Shown: positions 36,601-50,533, counted from the stretch's first letter. The stretch: 64,000 nucleotides of DNA from Todiramphus chloris collaris (GCA_025345505.1 JANVCC010000077.1:2388446-2452445), one strand, 5' to 3'. Numbers and translations: made by a program. Notes: generated from the letters alone by a model not told the origin.

Positions 36601-39600
36601 TTTGTTATAAATTGGATATTGCTGAGGCTACAGATACGTTCCTGAGAACCATGGACCACTGAAATAAAAGCACCCAAGTTACTTCATATTGTTAACTGTA
36701 CTGTCTTCTGCCATTCTTTCTAAGTGGTCTGTCTGAAGCATGAGCTGGACATTGGTATTATCTCCAGGAACTAGCATTTACAAGTCCACTTTCTCCCAGA
36801 AAGCGTTACTGTCCAGCTTCAGAAGTCAAAGATAAGCAGTTCTGACCTCTATTGTGGCTCCAGTTGAACAGGGGTGACTACAGTTGTGAAATTTGCTTTT
36901 TTCAGTGATGGCTGCTTTTACCAATCTAGGTCATGCTCAACTACAGCAAACGAGGCTCTTTCCTGCCAACTCTCTTGCAAGAAAAACACTAAGTACCAAT
37001 GGATGGTCTGACTCCAGAGCTCTACCTTATAAGTGCAATTCTAGCCCATCCACCACGACCTGATGAAGGCACAGCTCTGAGGCTGCTATAGAAAAATGCC
37101 TCAGCATCACATTGTTGAGGCTAAGGCAAAATTCAGTCCCACAGAAACAGTATAGATACAGCTATGAAAAAAGATCAAAACATATTAATCACATGGAATT
37201 CTCTGCAGAAGGTATAAGAGATCAGTAGAAAGGAACAAGAAACACAGAAGAATAAATGATACCCGGAAAGGAAGTTGCTAAACTCCACCTGCACTCAGTT
37301 AACCTTTTTTCAGGCCCCCCTTCCTGTGCACTCTTAAGTTTCTACCAAATTTATCTGGGGCCAGTCAGATGGTCCACTCAGGCATCTGCTTAAACAAGAG
37401 GCAAAGAAGAAATTGAGGAAGGATAATATGATTTGGCAATATGGAGAAGAATTAGTAGTGTAGACAAGTTTCAGCTGAAGCAGATGATGTTCTGCGTGTA
37501 CCTGTAACAGTGCCTGGCACTGTTGTTTTACAGAAGCCAGAGCAGCTCACCTGGCAGCCTGCAGCCTTTGCTAAGGTGCGGATGAGTTTGGCCCAGTCAC
37601 TATTTCTATTCCTGTTGCTGCACTGCCCTCAGGACACACTTGCCAAGGGTAATGCCTGTCTAGGCACTCAGCCTCTACTGTGTCTGCACATCATCAGGGG
37701 AAAAAAGGCCCTTGTGCAACTCAGGCAGACCATGCAAGGAGCTCACAACACACTAGCATTTGTTGCAGCATTGAAAAGGGTGACTACACCTCACCTGTAA
37801 TGGAAGCTTCACTGAAACCACCAGCATTTTCCCTTCCAGTGACACCACACAACAACTCCTGGTAGCCCAAGCCAAATTTAAACCAGTGTTGGCAAGCATC
37901 TTGCAAGCCATCTCCAGAACCATTGAGTTCCTGAGTTCCCACATGCACATTCTGCTGACAGTGTCGTCACTGGGGGATGTTGGTTTCCGTTTAGAATTGT
38001 TTGCAAGGGAGATTCAGGGGTGGTGTAGGGAAAGCAACATCCTTTCATGTGGCTGGCTTTCAAACCTGGATTCTTCAGTGAAAGAGATACTTAACTTCCC
38101 CATTCTCGGTTGAGTGGAAGGGTTCACACGCCAACCCCCAGAGGCTCAATCCTTATTTTAAAGCCAACAGGCTAACAGCCCAGGAAGCATATAGTCAGGT
38201 CCAAAAATACACCAAAGACACATGGAATGACCAAGTATGTAATTTAACTTTTAACTGGTACAGGAACCAGCTCTGCTTGCCGTGCTCAGGGGGAGCAAAA
38301 GAGGCATTTTCTATAGAGTTCAGTTATCCCATTTGCCTAGCAATGGAAATAGCATCCCATTTCTGGTCATTCTACTTTTATTCAAGAACATTTTGGTCAC
38401 AGAAGGTCTACTTGAAGCAAGGGAATAATTTGCAAGCTCACCCTGAGCATAAAGCCATCCCATAATTTTGGTTCTTCATACTCTGCAGAGAGTTTCTTTC
38501 TTGGTAACTGTAAGGAATTTTAGTGGGCATTAAGAACAAAACCTCAAAGAAACCATCTCAGATTCCTGATCCCATTTGCAGGCAAACAAGCTTCACCTTC
38601 TCTCTTGTGAGTCAGTGTGTGCAGTCTTCCCCCTACACACACCAAGAAATGCAGATTCTTCAAAGTGGTTTTGAGGGCACTAAATAAATTGCCCTTGAAT
38701 TTAATCCTAGGGTTTCAAATGGTCAATGCTGGATCTTCTCAGGCTCACATTACCCATCCTGACTCTTCAGCAATACTCAGTTAAGATGAATGGGTCAAGT
38801 CTCTCCAAGCAGCTCACGTTTTCCTCATGCAAGAAGGCCTCCAATAACATCCAAATGCTATAAAAGCCCATGTAGGAGATAGCCTATTTATGAATTTACC
38901 AATGTTCAAGCCAGTGATTCAGGTTTAACATTAGATGCTGTTCTAATCCTAGGGACACCACTGCATAGAAATTTACCCTGCACCCTCCATGAACTCCATC
39001 ATGTTTCAGTAGGGACTGTGTTCTGGGCATCCTTAATGTCATTTCAGTTTCAGCACATTGAAATTTGTTATTCCTATTGGCAGGTTTTGTATGCAGTCAC
39101 CTAGACTCACTAAGACCTATTGTCCTTTAAGGATACATTTCACCTGCACATATGGTCACCATTTGAAAGTCAGCAGTGCCTCAAGACCTGGACATCAAAT
39201 CATGAAGGTGTTATCTTACACTTGTCAGACAACACAGCCATGTCTGCCAGCATTAGTCTAGCTAGTCAAGCTGCTGCTAATCATGAAAGAGCAACAACTT
39301 ATTTTCTCTTTTATCCAAGTATCAAATCAGTCTGGGATTCTTAAGCAAACATATGGCAGCTGTGTTAATATAGAAGCAAAGTGAAGCTAGGTCTGCAGCA
39401 CAAGTACACTCAGCATTGCCCTCACCCTCCAGCCACTGGGAGATATGCTTGCATTAAAGACCATCCCACTAGCACGCTTACCAGAAAAGGTGTGCACGTG
39501 CAATAGGAGAAAGGAAAAGATCAGCAGGAGGTGGTTCTGCAAACAGAATTGAAACAACTTTTCAAAGCAACAGGCTAGGGCTTTCTAGTAGGTGCTCACA

Positions 39601-40235
39601 TTGCAGAGTGAAATAGGAGATACAGACTCAAGTGAGGTCTGGGAAATACTTGACATTATCACCAAGTTGAAATTTGACAACGTTGCCAATGTAGCTGCAG
39701 TCCAGTTTTATTTGAAATAAAGTGATGTCCCATCGCATGTGAAACTTTCAGATGAAGTCACACAGTATCAAGATACAAAAAACTGAACTGGCCAATAAAA
39801 ATAGTTAAGAGAAGCCAGTCAGTAAAATAGAGATCCAAGAGAGCCCATCTGATCTGTTGAATCTTCCAGAACTGCTTCAGTTAATCCAGTCATGAGCCAA
39901 CATCTTTCTACCACAAAAATCAAGAATGCTGGAAAGTCTGATGTCCCAGCCTGAGGGGCAGGCAGGAAGAGCCAACATACACCCCTCTGTTGAGTCACCC
40001 CCTAAATCTGATTGTATTGAGGAACTCTTAAGCAATACAATTACTTCCATAGGTTTTTCTTAATCTAAAGATGGACAAGAAATTGGTTTGTGGGGAAACT
40101 GAACTCTTTTTAAAACACAAAAGCCAAAAATAAGGAGCTATGTTGCTGGTTGTAACTGAAACACGTCTGCTAATGATTACAGCTTCCCTTTTACTGCCAA
40201 AGTATTATTAGAACTGCTTATTTGCTGTTCAGCTT

Positions 40236-40293
40236 GGGGAAAAAAAGAAAAAAAAAAACAAACCCAAAACAAAAAACAAAACATAAAACAAAA
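40236..40293. repeat. A-rich (AAAAC)-like low-complexity block
   Basis: After GGGG the sequence is A runs with single C interruptions (for example CAAAACAAAAAACAAAAC). Confidence 0.85.
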
Positions 40294-43200
40294 CATCTCT
40301 GTCCTTTATTAATATTGTCCTCATCTGACACAACAAAAATGCACCTTCAGTCTTTTGCTTAGTTTAAAAAACGGTCCTGAAAGTCACCACAAGAGCCAAA
40401 GTCTTTGTGTAGAATTGCTTTCTTGGTTAACTAGAACAAAGGGCAGCAGATGTCAGTAACTATGCATTAAGTTTAGTGTTGTCAGGGCTTATTTAAAGCC
40501 ATTTCAGTGACATGCTTGCTTAGATGAAAATTTGATATAGCAAAAACCTATAAACCCAATAATTTTACGTATTTATTACTTTTTTTTAAGACAGTCACAT
40601 CCCAAGGATTATAGCCACAAGGTACCTACAGGCCTCAGTAATATCCTTGTATCTTCTTGGCCTCAGGTAGTTTCTTGCAGCACTGCTGAGCTGGTGACCT
40701 ATTTGGCTGATATAGGAAACCTAATCATTAGAAAGTTTATGTATTCTAATATGAAAAGCAGATTTTCCTTGGAAACGTTTTCTTGGGGCAGGTTTCAGGG
40801 TCCTGAAACTGGCAGTGACTGCATAAACAGAGGAGGTAATGAGTAAAGGCTCCAACCAGGGATGCTGTGCAAAATTTTTTCCTTTTCAGCCTGCCATCCT
40901 GGGCTCTGAACAGAGTACGCAGTGGAAACAGAGAAAATTTAACTATCTGCCTGAGTATAAAACCTCAGCACAGCAGGATTAGATGAGAAAGGAATGAGGA
41001 GGGAAACTTCCAGGCAGCTGGAAATTTCAGAATTGAAGTTTTCAGAGGCCTGGTAGAGCATGTACTATTCAGGAGCTCCTGGCTATGTTGTACAGCAAAC
41101 TTCAAGGTAGCATCGCCTGCTCTCTGGCTTGTTCCACAGTCCAGACAGGCTTGTTCCCTCTCCTGCTTCTAGACTAGGTCTTAAGGGTCTCAACCGCTTT
41201 GGTATCAGAAATACGAAACAGCTGCAGGTAAGAAACAGTCTTTGCAAGGGCCGACATTGATTTTTTTCCCCACTTTGAACTATGCCTCTTGGGGTTTGGA
41301 GACTAGAAAGCCACCATACATTCTGACCTGGCAACCTTGCGGGACCTCTTTGAATCCCACCTGTGCAAAGGTTTTGCCCCTGCAAGTGGTCTTTCCAGAC
41401 AGGGCAATTTCACTCTCTGGGCTCCTATTCCCATTTCTTAAGAAATAAGAGAAGTGTGGAACTAGGCAGGTAGTATTTTGTTTCACATCAAGCTAAGTGG
41501 AGGGAAAGTTTATAAGGGAACCTGTTTAATTCAGTGGGCTGCTTAGAAGACAGTTGATGGGAAAAACCCAGCTCTGGAGATGCATATTTAATATATTAGG
41601 AAACTTCCTATTCACAGAAATAATCCTTCCCTCTAGTTTAGGGAAATTTGGGGGTAGGGGAGAGTTGTCCCACAGAGACATGACATCAGTTGAAGAAAAC
41701 GTAAAATGAATGCAAAAGTCAAAGCGGTTGGACTTCACATGTCTCCATAAAAAGGGAAAAAACCAAAACCCCACATAAGAGAACTAACCCTGTCAGAATA
41801 ACAGTTGCCTGAGATTATGACACACAATAGTAATGGAACTGAAAAATTCATATAAACCACACACTATAGACCAAAGCATTTGCAAAAATATGCTCTAGAG
41901 GGATGACTTCAAATTGGAAGTTCGGTCTTACTGTGTCTCTATATGGAGACGTGTTTATTTAAAACAAATTAAAAGCAAACACTGCATAGAGGGAATCTGA
42001 TAGGTACTATTAAAGAGAATGCTTTAGAGGAATGACCCCATGACATCCCTTGTGTCCCTATTACTTGTTAATCATTCTTTTGCCTCTATAAGAGAGTGAA
42101 ATGAGTCAGCATTGCTTGGAAAAATAGTCATTCACTTCTTACTACAATGAAAACTTCCATGATGAACCCGAGACAACACCACCACTAGTTAACTACAGTA
42201 AGGCTTTATGAATGCACTGAAGGTCATTTTAATATGACATTCAACTGCTCCCAGCTCAGGTGGGACCCAAATAATATGAGCCACCAATGAACTCCTCCAT
42301 CCTGACAAGCAAAACATCCCTACTAGCAGCACTCCAGAGCGTTCTGGAGGTGTCCCAGGAAAGCTTCAGCAGAATTAGGCATTGCAAAGGGCATAGTAAG
42401 ACCAGACAGACATATTTCAAGTGTTCATAATGAGCTTGTCACCAAGAAGTCAGGGAAAGTACACACTGCAATTAAAAGCCAGGCAAAGGAAAAACAAGCA
42501 AGGATGCCTGTGAAATGCAGAAGGGCTTCCCAGAAGAGCTGGAAATGTCACAGCACAATTAAAGGGACAATCTCTCCTTGTCACAGGGCTGGAAAGAGTA
42601 TTCTCCAGAGAAAAGCAGGAGCCCACCTCAATCCTTTGCACTGTCAGAAACCCACAGGTATTTCAGCGGTGGTAATGGAGAACAACCCCATTTTCCATAG
42701 TGACAGGGAACAACTACAAACACCAGAGTATTAACAACCCTGCTTTCGTTCCAGCATAGAGTATTACCTTCCAAGCTCTTAAATGCAGAAACAAACTTCA
42801 CTTGCCAATAAGTTACTAAGTGGGGTAGAGGAAAGCCATTTAGACACCACAAGATAGCAGCATGAATATTACAACACATTCATAATTTAAGTATTTTATG
42901 CGGTAACCTCCCAACCTCAGCTGAGATGTTGGTGTGGTGATGCTCAAGTAATATGCGGGTATAGAAACATCAGTCCCAAACAGCTCATCACTCAGGCCTA
43001 CATACAGTGCAGCCTTGAACTGCAGCTCAGAGGTAATTGCTTCAGAAATGTTGTGACACTCTTCCTTTGTGGGCACAGTAAATCCAAATTCAGTTCTTGA
43101 AAAATCAAATGAGGGCTGCAGCCATAGCAATATCCTTTGTCTGCTGAAAGCTGGTCAGAAGAAAGCAGCCACCACCCTCCTTACCCTTGCTGTAGTACAC

Positions 43201-46200
43201 GTTAAAAAATCCAATCAGATTAGAAAAAAGGCAAGAAAATAAAGCATTCAGAAAATAGCTTACAAACCAGAATCACCAAAGAGGACAGGGTAGGCTGTCA
43301 AGGGCTGTTTCCAGCTTAGTACAGCTGCTAAAGTCATTAGACAGCATCACCGCACCCTTGGGCTCCCAGGGGCAAAGGCAGAGGAAGGAGGGCTCCTCCT
43401 CATCTCCTGCTGACCCGGCTATTTCTATGTGAGTGTAAATTCTCTCCATCCATTCAATGTTTTGCAAACAGGCCATTGGAAGAGGGAGTGCCTGTCTACT
43501 GTGTTTGCAGCATCGGTCAGGCACTGTATTCCCAGAAAGGAGCTGATCTCTAGTGAGAACTTTGCTAGAGCAAATCATCCCATCCAGTTTTACCACTCTG
43601 CTCTAAGTTTGTCTCATGCTTCCCCTGGAGCCAGCACAGAGCCTGGATTAGTCTAAATGTTCCTGTCCATCCTATCAATACTCCATTGATCCCGCTTTCA
43701 TTGGCTACTTTAAAACAAGGCACCCAGGCTCTCTCCACCTTCCAGACAGCTAAACTTTAAGCCACCCTTTGCATCTAGACCTACCAACAGGATGCCTCGC
43801 TTAACACTGTTGCAAAACAAAGTAAAAGAACAACCAGGCTCAATCACTAGCTCCAAAAAGCCTGAAGACGAAGACACCGCTGCAGCGAGACTAGCAAGTG
43901 CCACTAAACATCCTTACCCTCATCACAGATGTCTCAAACTCTGCCTGCACAGACAAGCTCTTCTCCAGGCCATGAGCCGAAAGCATTTGAAGGAGAAAAG
44001 CATCTCTGCTTTGCCAGCATTGTCCCTGTTCGGAGGGAAAAATTCTACACACACTGTTTTTAGGACATTAAAGAACTTTCCAGTAACTCTGAGCCAAAAA
44101 TTCCTAATCACCCACCCTGCCTCCTCAGATGGCCCATACTCGTCTGCTTTAGTACATAGATGGCAGAAAACTGTGGCAGGACAGGAACTGATTCATAAGT
44201 GGATCACATATCCTTTGCTGCAGGGCTGGTGACAGGCTCAGAAAGGCAGGACACACCACACAGCAGCACTGCATTCAGAACAGGGCACTGGAGTCCACAG
44301 ACCTTCATTTTTGAAGAAGGGTTTTGGGGTGGTCCTTTCTTGAACTCAGCTCTGCTTGTTGGAGAGTTATGAACACTGGTGCATACAGAAGTAGTTACAC
44401 AAGCTATCCCAGGTATTTAGTGGTGGCCACTCACCTAAACCTGTACTCTGGGATGAAGCCACCACTGCGAGAGTAAAGGTGTTTGACCTATGTAAGTGTT
44501 TGTTTCAGGTCAAATTCCAAGGCGCAGGTCAAGGACTGACCAAGAGAAGGGACAGCTGTATGAGGCACTATTAGCTTTTTATATCACAACTACAGTCTCT
44601 TACAAGGTTTAAAATTCAAACATCCAGACATGCAGGGAAGAAATGGAAATGCAGAGAACTCAAGTAGCTTTTTCAGAGCAAACAGCAGGGCAGGGCTGGA
44701 TGTACAAACAGAAGTCAAGTGCTGCACCTTATCTGATGTATCATGTTCTTTTGAAATGCTTTGTAAGGAAAAAAATTGCTTTCCAGGGAAAGCTAGCATG
44801 CACAGCTGCACCTCAAATAAAGCATGGTGTTAGCAATCAGGCGTATTGTGTCTGGCAACACATCTGACCAGTGGATACAAAGCTATTGACAATTCATAAG
44901 CCAACACGGAAACTGCATTTGCAATTTGGTGTAGAGCTCCATCCACATTAGAAGCCTAGGAAACTGCTGGAGTGTCACTTACCTGTTAGAATAAAGAAAA
45001 GTGTACTGGATTTTGGCCAGCTTTTGCAAGATAATACTAATGTTTAGAGACATTTTCTATCTGTGCACACAGTGCCATGTTCTCCCCATGTACAAAGGGA
45101 GGATCATAAAGACAACAACATCCTAGAGAAAGGGGTGGAACAGCAGAAAGCAGGCGCAAGACACGAACAGTGGTCTTCATAGAATTTTAAACAACCAGTC
45201 CACCAACACTAAAGAAAGGGGATAAAAATCAATGCTACTTCAAAAACAGGCATGGCAGAGGGGATACAAGGATGAATGATTGATCCACAAGTTGCAAAAA
45301 CCCATGTTTCTCTGTTCCTGTAAGGGTGCACCTTTAGCCAACATGCAGTAGTTAATCATGAAGGCAATCTTGTCCTGATTTGGTACCAAGAAAAAACCAT
45401 CTTGGAAAGCAACACGTTCAAATAAAGGGTGCTGTGTTCCCCATGAATAGGCAGAAGCCTAACTCAAAAAGTCTTCAATCTGAGAAGAGGAAGTTTGCAA
45501 TAGGGACACCTATACACCCCCCCACTGGAGTCAGAGTCTCAAGAGGGCTCTGGCTTCCCTGTGACCCTTCTCCTAGATTATGGCTGCAGTCAGTGATCAG
45601 CACAAGTGAAACCAAATGGTGTAGCAGAGCACATTGCCAGACACACACTAGCCTCCTGACATGGTGCGGAAAATCGAGTCTCCAGACCCCCAAGAGAGGG
45701 CACCCAGATGAACAGAGACCTTCCTTATAGTGATAGTTTGCTGCCATGTCCCACATCCCAGCTAAAGAGAGAAGTGCAGGCAGAGATAGATCCCTCTGGG
45801 TCCCCATAAAGTGACACTAACCATAATAGCTTTGTTTTACGTATTGCATGTAATACAATATTGGAAATTGGTCTGCAGTTATGTAATTGCAAAGGAAATG
45901 GCCACGGTCCCGCTCAGCCCAGCTGCAAATGCCATCCCATGATGCCTCCAGGGCAGCCACTGCTCCCAGGGGCTGCAAGGGAAGAGCGCCCGTCCTGCCT
46001 ACGAGCAGAGCAGCAGCGGAGGCAGAGGTGTTCGGGAGCACACTTGGACTTCACTGTCTGTCAGGTTTTCCATTGCAAACACTGCCACCGCAGTTTATAG
46101 CTTGACCCTTTGAAGCCACATCCATGCAAATCTTGGCAAAGAAGGAGCTGCTCTCTCCCAGTCCCTCCCCTTTCTACCTTAAAGAAATCTGTGTCAGACT

Positions 46201-48282
46201 TCAAAGTCACAGCATTTATCTTCTGCAGCAGAAATACATTTTAAGCCATTTCACAAGGCTTTTTATGTTAAGGTTCAGAAGAAGCCTATGTATTTCACAG
46301 ACAAGGCACGAGTCAACTATTCACACTACTATTCTGAAAGAAGCTCTGAAATGTTTAGATAGTGTTGGACAGTGCAGGTTGGTTACACAGTGCCTTTAAA
46401 CAAATCACAGTCATGTCTAGCAAGGAACACAAGCCCTGTAACTACATACAGCCTGTGCCCAGACACCATCTGTGGAGAATGTAAACGTTTGTTTTTCTTC
46501 CCATGCGTTTGAAAGCATTGCTACATGCAGATTTTCCTCCTCAGCTAAGGAAAAAAGAAAGATGTCCATTAAACACATGAGGAACACTATGGGTTTTTTG
46601 CTCATGTAACCAGAATTAAGGTCTAAAGGACAATTTCTGTTGAGTCAAGATATTTGCTGCAAAAATAAGGTGTCAGAGTCTGAGAGGTGGTACGTTACCA
46701 ACTAATTTGTTCTAAAATATAGAAATCCTACAGATTTCTTTCAGTCTAGAAAGCTTTGTTTCTGTGGAAATTGCAGCAACAATTGGGTTGGAGTAACCCA
46801 CAGGCTTCATAACAGATGAAGGGTTTCAGAAATTATTCACCACATAATGCTACATTGACATTGCTTTTAAGTCGTAACACTGAATAGATGTATTGACTTC
46901 AAATGATGTCCAAGTCATAACTTTCATTGGCACAATAATGAAGACAACTTATCCAACTCTTTCAGTCAAAGAGAAAATGAGACAAGGCTCTACCAAATAG
47001 GCTTGCCTGCAAGACACCTTAAATACCATCTCTTACATGGGAAAATTAACACTGAGTGCTATATACAGTAAACACAACACACTTCAGATTAAGTTAATGT
47101 AGCTTGATAACCAGATAAGACTTCAATAAACCAAATATCAGATTTTAAATTTTTTTTTATATATATCTCTGCCCTATACACTGGCTTTTGAAAGCAGAGC
47201 TTGCTTCCCTTCAGGGGGTACACAATTTGAAGGCAAATATCAGAAGAGATGGTAACTAGCTCAGGCCCTAGAAGTGTTCAGAAGAAAACATCCAGGACAC
47301 AAGACAGGCACCATTGTTTGGAAACTAGTTTTGAGCTTCCTTGTGTGGAAAAAAAAAAAAAAAAGCATAGGACCAGTTAACCTGTAAAAAGAAGGTGTTT
47401 CGTCCCTACAAAGCCACACAACAAAGCCAAGTTAAGGTTTTTCCCCACTCCAGGCAACAGAAGAAGCATTTAAGTATCCCCAGGCATTAGCTAGCAACAC
47501 TATTCAAGCAAGGTTTTAAAATTAAGCAGTCATCCCTGTGTTTTCATATCTAGCTTCCCCAAAGTACAGTTAAAAAAAAAAAAACCCCAAACAAAACAGA
47601 CATATGATATGCTATATGCATGTATACACCAAGGAAAGTTTGAGATACTGACCTAGCAGCACATCCAATGCACACTGTCTAGTCTGATGTGACTTCACAG
47701 CCACACAGCTAACAAGCTATCCATAATTCCTTCCTTTCACTTCCTGTCTCTGCTGCTGGGGACATCCATAACACCTTACATCACCTTTCTCCTGATCTAG
47801 AAAAAAACAAGCTTCATTTATACAATCACAGCTATAGTTTCACAACACTTACCAAGTCAACATAACCATACAGTCAGATGAATCACTATGCCTGTGCATA
47901 GTCCAATAATCTTATTTTCTTGAAAATTATATCCCCATGTTCTTAGAAGTCATAACCACATCTTCTAGGCTTGCTTGCCTACACTGAACAGATCCCCAAA
48001 TTCAAACACTAACTCATGAGTTTTAAAAGTTGACACTTGAGAAACTTCTGCTAGTTTCATTACATGCCATTCATAGGTTCAGATACAGCTGAAAAGACAA
48101 GAAGCCATAGTATTAAAGTAATTCCTGTGGTATCCCTAATCTAGGGGAGAGAGAGTGTATGTCTGGAGTCCTGTTCTTAGAAGAACTAAAACATGATTTT
48201 CCTTCCAGAACAGTTTAGACAATCATCCAAAGCAAATGACGCTCTCTCCATCACCAATCCGTAACATAAGTGGGTCTTTTCT

Positions 48283-48351
48283 TGTTTTGTTTTCTGTTTT
48301 GTTTGGTTGGTTTTTGGTTGTTTGGGGTTTTTTTGTTTGTTTTTTTTAAAT
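48283..48351. repeat. T/G-rich low-complexity block
   Basis: Irregular TTTTG, GGTTGG and TTTGGGG units (for example TTTGGTTGGTTTTTGG). In composition it is the reverse complement of the A/C-rich blocks found elsewhere in the window. Confidence 0.85.
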
Positions 48352-49591
48352 GTAGTTATATCTTTATTTTATACATAAAAAGGGCAAGATTGTAGCATGG
48401 AGTTCAGGGCTTCAGACTTCCTTCCTTGTTTACATGGACATTAAGAAATCTGGCTGCTAAGCATCAGAATATGGCCTTTAGAATTGTAATCCAATTTCAA
48501 GGATGTTTCCTTAGAAGAGTCACTTTCCTGGACCCACTAATTAAATTCAAACCCTGACAATCTCCATTTATATCTCCACATACCATGTGATTCAATAGAA
48601 CATGAGGTGAACTGTGCAAGGCACGGAGGCCACATTAGAAGAAAACACAAAGAAACTGTAATGCGAAATTCAGACACTTCTTGCATTATTTAACAGCCCA
48701 ATTCCCTTGGCTGCATAAGCCATTATCCAAGACAGGGATATCATGGATATGAATATAAGCTGCCACAATAACCAAGCTTGTTCTGACAGCAGTAACACCC
48801 ACTACTGACAATAAGGAGCCCTCGGGCTTGGAAGGGATGATGCTTGTCCACTAGCCCAGACACAGTTTTAGAAGTTAAGACATTCCCATCTCCCCTTTAA
48901 TCATAATGATTGCTTTAAGGTAGGTAGATGAGCATTTTGGCCTCTACAAGTTTTGCAAGTGATAGAGTCAGCACCCAAGAGACAGGCATTTCTGTTCACA
49001 CTACCCAGTGCATTTCCACACACTATCCTTTTGGACACCACACTAAATCACCAGCCAGCAACTGACTGCCTTACTTTGAGCCAAACAAGTATTAGGCTTT
49101 CATAAAGCAGAGAAATTATCACTCCTTTAAAAGAAAAAAAAAATACAATGCATAGTCATCACTGTGGATAACCTGACTCAGAGCTCTGGATGATGCATTT
49201 GAGTCCCAGATCAGGGTGCCCTGGTGCTCTCAAGCTCTGGTGTGCCCAGCACACTCTGGAGCCAGCCAGTCATGAAAGCCCTGCATGTGGAACATTCACA
49301 ACGGGAGCCTTCGCTTCAATGGCTCCAAATGCCAGAAGCTCCTCTGGATGAGGACACACAAGTCACGAGTGGGCTGGAAACCAGTCCTGGACAAGCGCTC
49401 TGGATTAATACACGAGGAGTGCTGGGAGGGGAGGAGGGGAAGCTGCTGAAGACAGGCAGTTATTCAAACCAGCTGCTAACCCGCTCCAGCCACTCACATG
49501 TACACAGTCTCCTGCATGTGTTCAGCCTGACTCAAAGCTACCAGGCATCCAGGAGTTAAAGTACACAAAAGACATCTATACAAACACTTGC

Positions 49592-49592
<1 letters not shown>

Positions 49593-49625
<33 letters not shown>

Positions 49626-49725
49626 NNNNNNNNNNNNNNNNNNNNNNNNNNNNNNNNNNNNNNNNNNNNNNNNNNNNNNNNNNNNNNNNNNNNNNNNNNN
49701 NNNNNNNNNNNNNNNNNNNNNNNNN

Positions 49726-49774
<49 letters not shown>

Positions 49775-49782
49775 AAAAAAAA
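49593..49782. other. Assembly gap of 100 N inside poly-A
   Basis: Thirty-three A residues (49593-49625) precede exactly 100 N (49626-49725), followed by 46 A (49726-49771), TC, and nine more A. A gap of exactly 100 N is the usual placeholder for unknown length. The flanking homopolymer suggests sequencing or assembly stopped at a long A run, so the true length and content are unknown. Open frames of poly-Lys or poly-Phe here are artefacts. Confidence 0.98.
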
Positions 49783-50401
49783 TCTCTTTTTCCAAGTGGA
49801 AGCTGGTTGTTCCATGGATGGTAGAAGAAGGGATTTCATCTTGCTTTTTTACATGACAGCCTCTGCCTGCTTCCCTCAAAATTCCTCAATTTGCACTTCT
49901 GCAAGGAGTTTTGAAACTGCACAGACATGTACTTATCTACGCACATTCTCTCCCCTTCCTACTGAGCTCTGGACCACGGGCTAAGCTGTCAAGCCAAGTT
50001 TCATCCCAAGCAATTTTTAACCACTCATCCTATAAATTCTCCGAAAAGGGAGCTGTAATGGAAATGCTGACAGACTTGAAGAGACAGCGGGGCAACTATA
50101 TCAGTTTACTATACATCAGCTTCATTAGCTGCAGATCATTCTCTCCTTCACCTTCATTTTCCATTAGCGTACTCAGGCTAATTAACGCACAAAACGTATG
50201 AAACATTCTTATAGTAGAAGGCAACATTTGGCCCCCAGCCCAAATCAACATTGAGAAACTTTAACATCCTCAGCCAGACATAGTAACTGTACCAGATGGA
50301 GCTAACATACAGCTACAAGTAGTGATGAGGAAGCCGAAAGAAGAGGAACACATGCAAAAATCAGACCATTGGCAGAGTGAAAAGCAGCAAACGTGTCTTA
50401 C

Positions 50402-50533
50402 CGCTTTCGTTTTTCTCTATGACATCCACGACCTCTCCAGCCTGGAGGCTGATCTCAGAGTTCTCCTGCTTCTCATAGTTGGACACCACCACATATTGCT
50501 CCAGGATCATGGGTTCAGAGCTAGCATCAGCAC
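50402..50533 (-). CDS. SH3PXD2A: SH3PXD2A coding exon, N-terminal half of the first SH3 domain
   Basis: The minus-strand acceptor is CTTTTTCCCTTCTCCAG|GT and the donor is AAAGCG|GTAAGA. The 132-bp exon starts in phase 1 (GT completes Gly), encodes [20 protein letters not shown] and then [20 protein letters not shown], and stops after NES plus one base of the Gly that exon 15219-15332 completes. The strand beginning MILEQYVVV, the acidic RT loop and the [16 protein letters not shown] junction are the start of TKS5 SH3 domain 1. In the full-length isoform it is preceded by the exon ending the PX-SH3 linker, which is outside the window. The reading frame is also open upstream of the acceptor to an in-frame ATG at 50576, so this exon can be entered either by splicing or by read-through from an internal promoter. 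Confidence 0.96.

Larger units (their letters stand above)
15333..50401 (-). other. SH3PXD2A: SH3PXD2A 35-kb intron splitting SH3 domain 1
   Basis: This large intron interrupts the SH3 domain at the Gly before the tandem Trp. The donor is GTAAGA at 50401 and the acceptor TTTTTGTAG ends at 15333. It contains a CR1 3' fragment (16097-16222, minus), a longer 5'-truncated CR1 (23420-24610, plus), a TG microsatellite at 21541-21567, several A/C-rich or T/G-rich blocks, and an assembly gap in poly-A at 49626-49725. Minus-strand open segments with plausible splice signals occur at 31.6-34.2 kb and 35.8-38.0 kb; they are discussed as unproven findings. Apart from these I see no recognisable gene. Confidence 0.85.

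Noticed and set aside
43273..43596. 107-codon minus-strand open frame and its neighbour at 42840-43130
   Set aside because: Both look mildly protein-like, but I could not find a consistent acceptor-donor pair with matching phases linking them, so they stay below the level of the segments at 31.6-34.2 kb.
49224..49559. 111-codon plus-strand open frame ending before poly-A, considered as a processed retrocopy
   Set aside because: The frame resembles no protein I know, there is no polyadenylation signal in front of the A run, and no target-site duplication could be seen because of the gap.
49494..49839. Open frames of poly-Phe and poly-Lys
   Set aside because: They arise from homopolymer A and the N gap, not from a gene.
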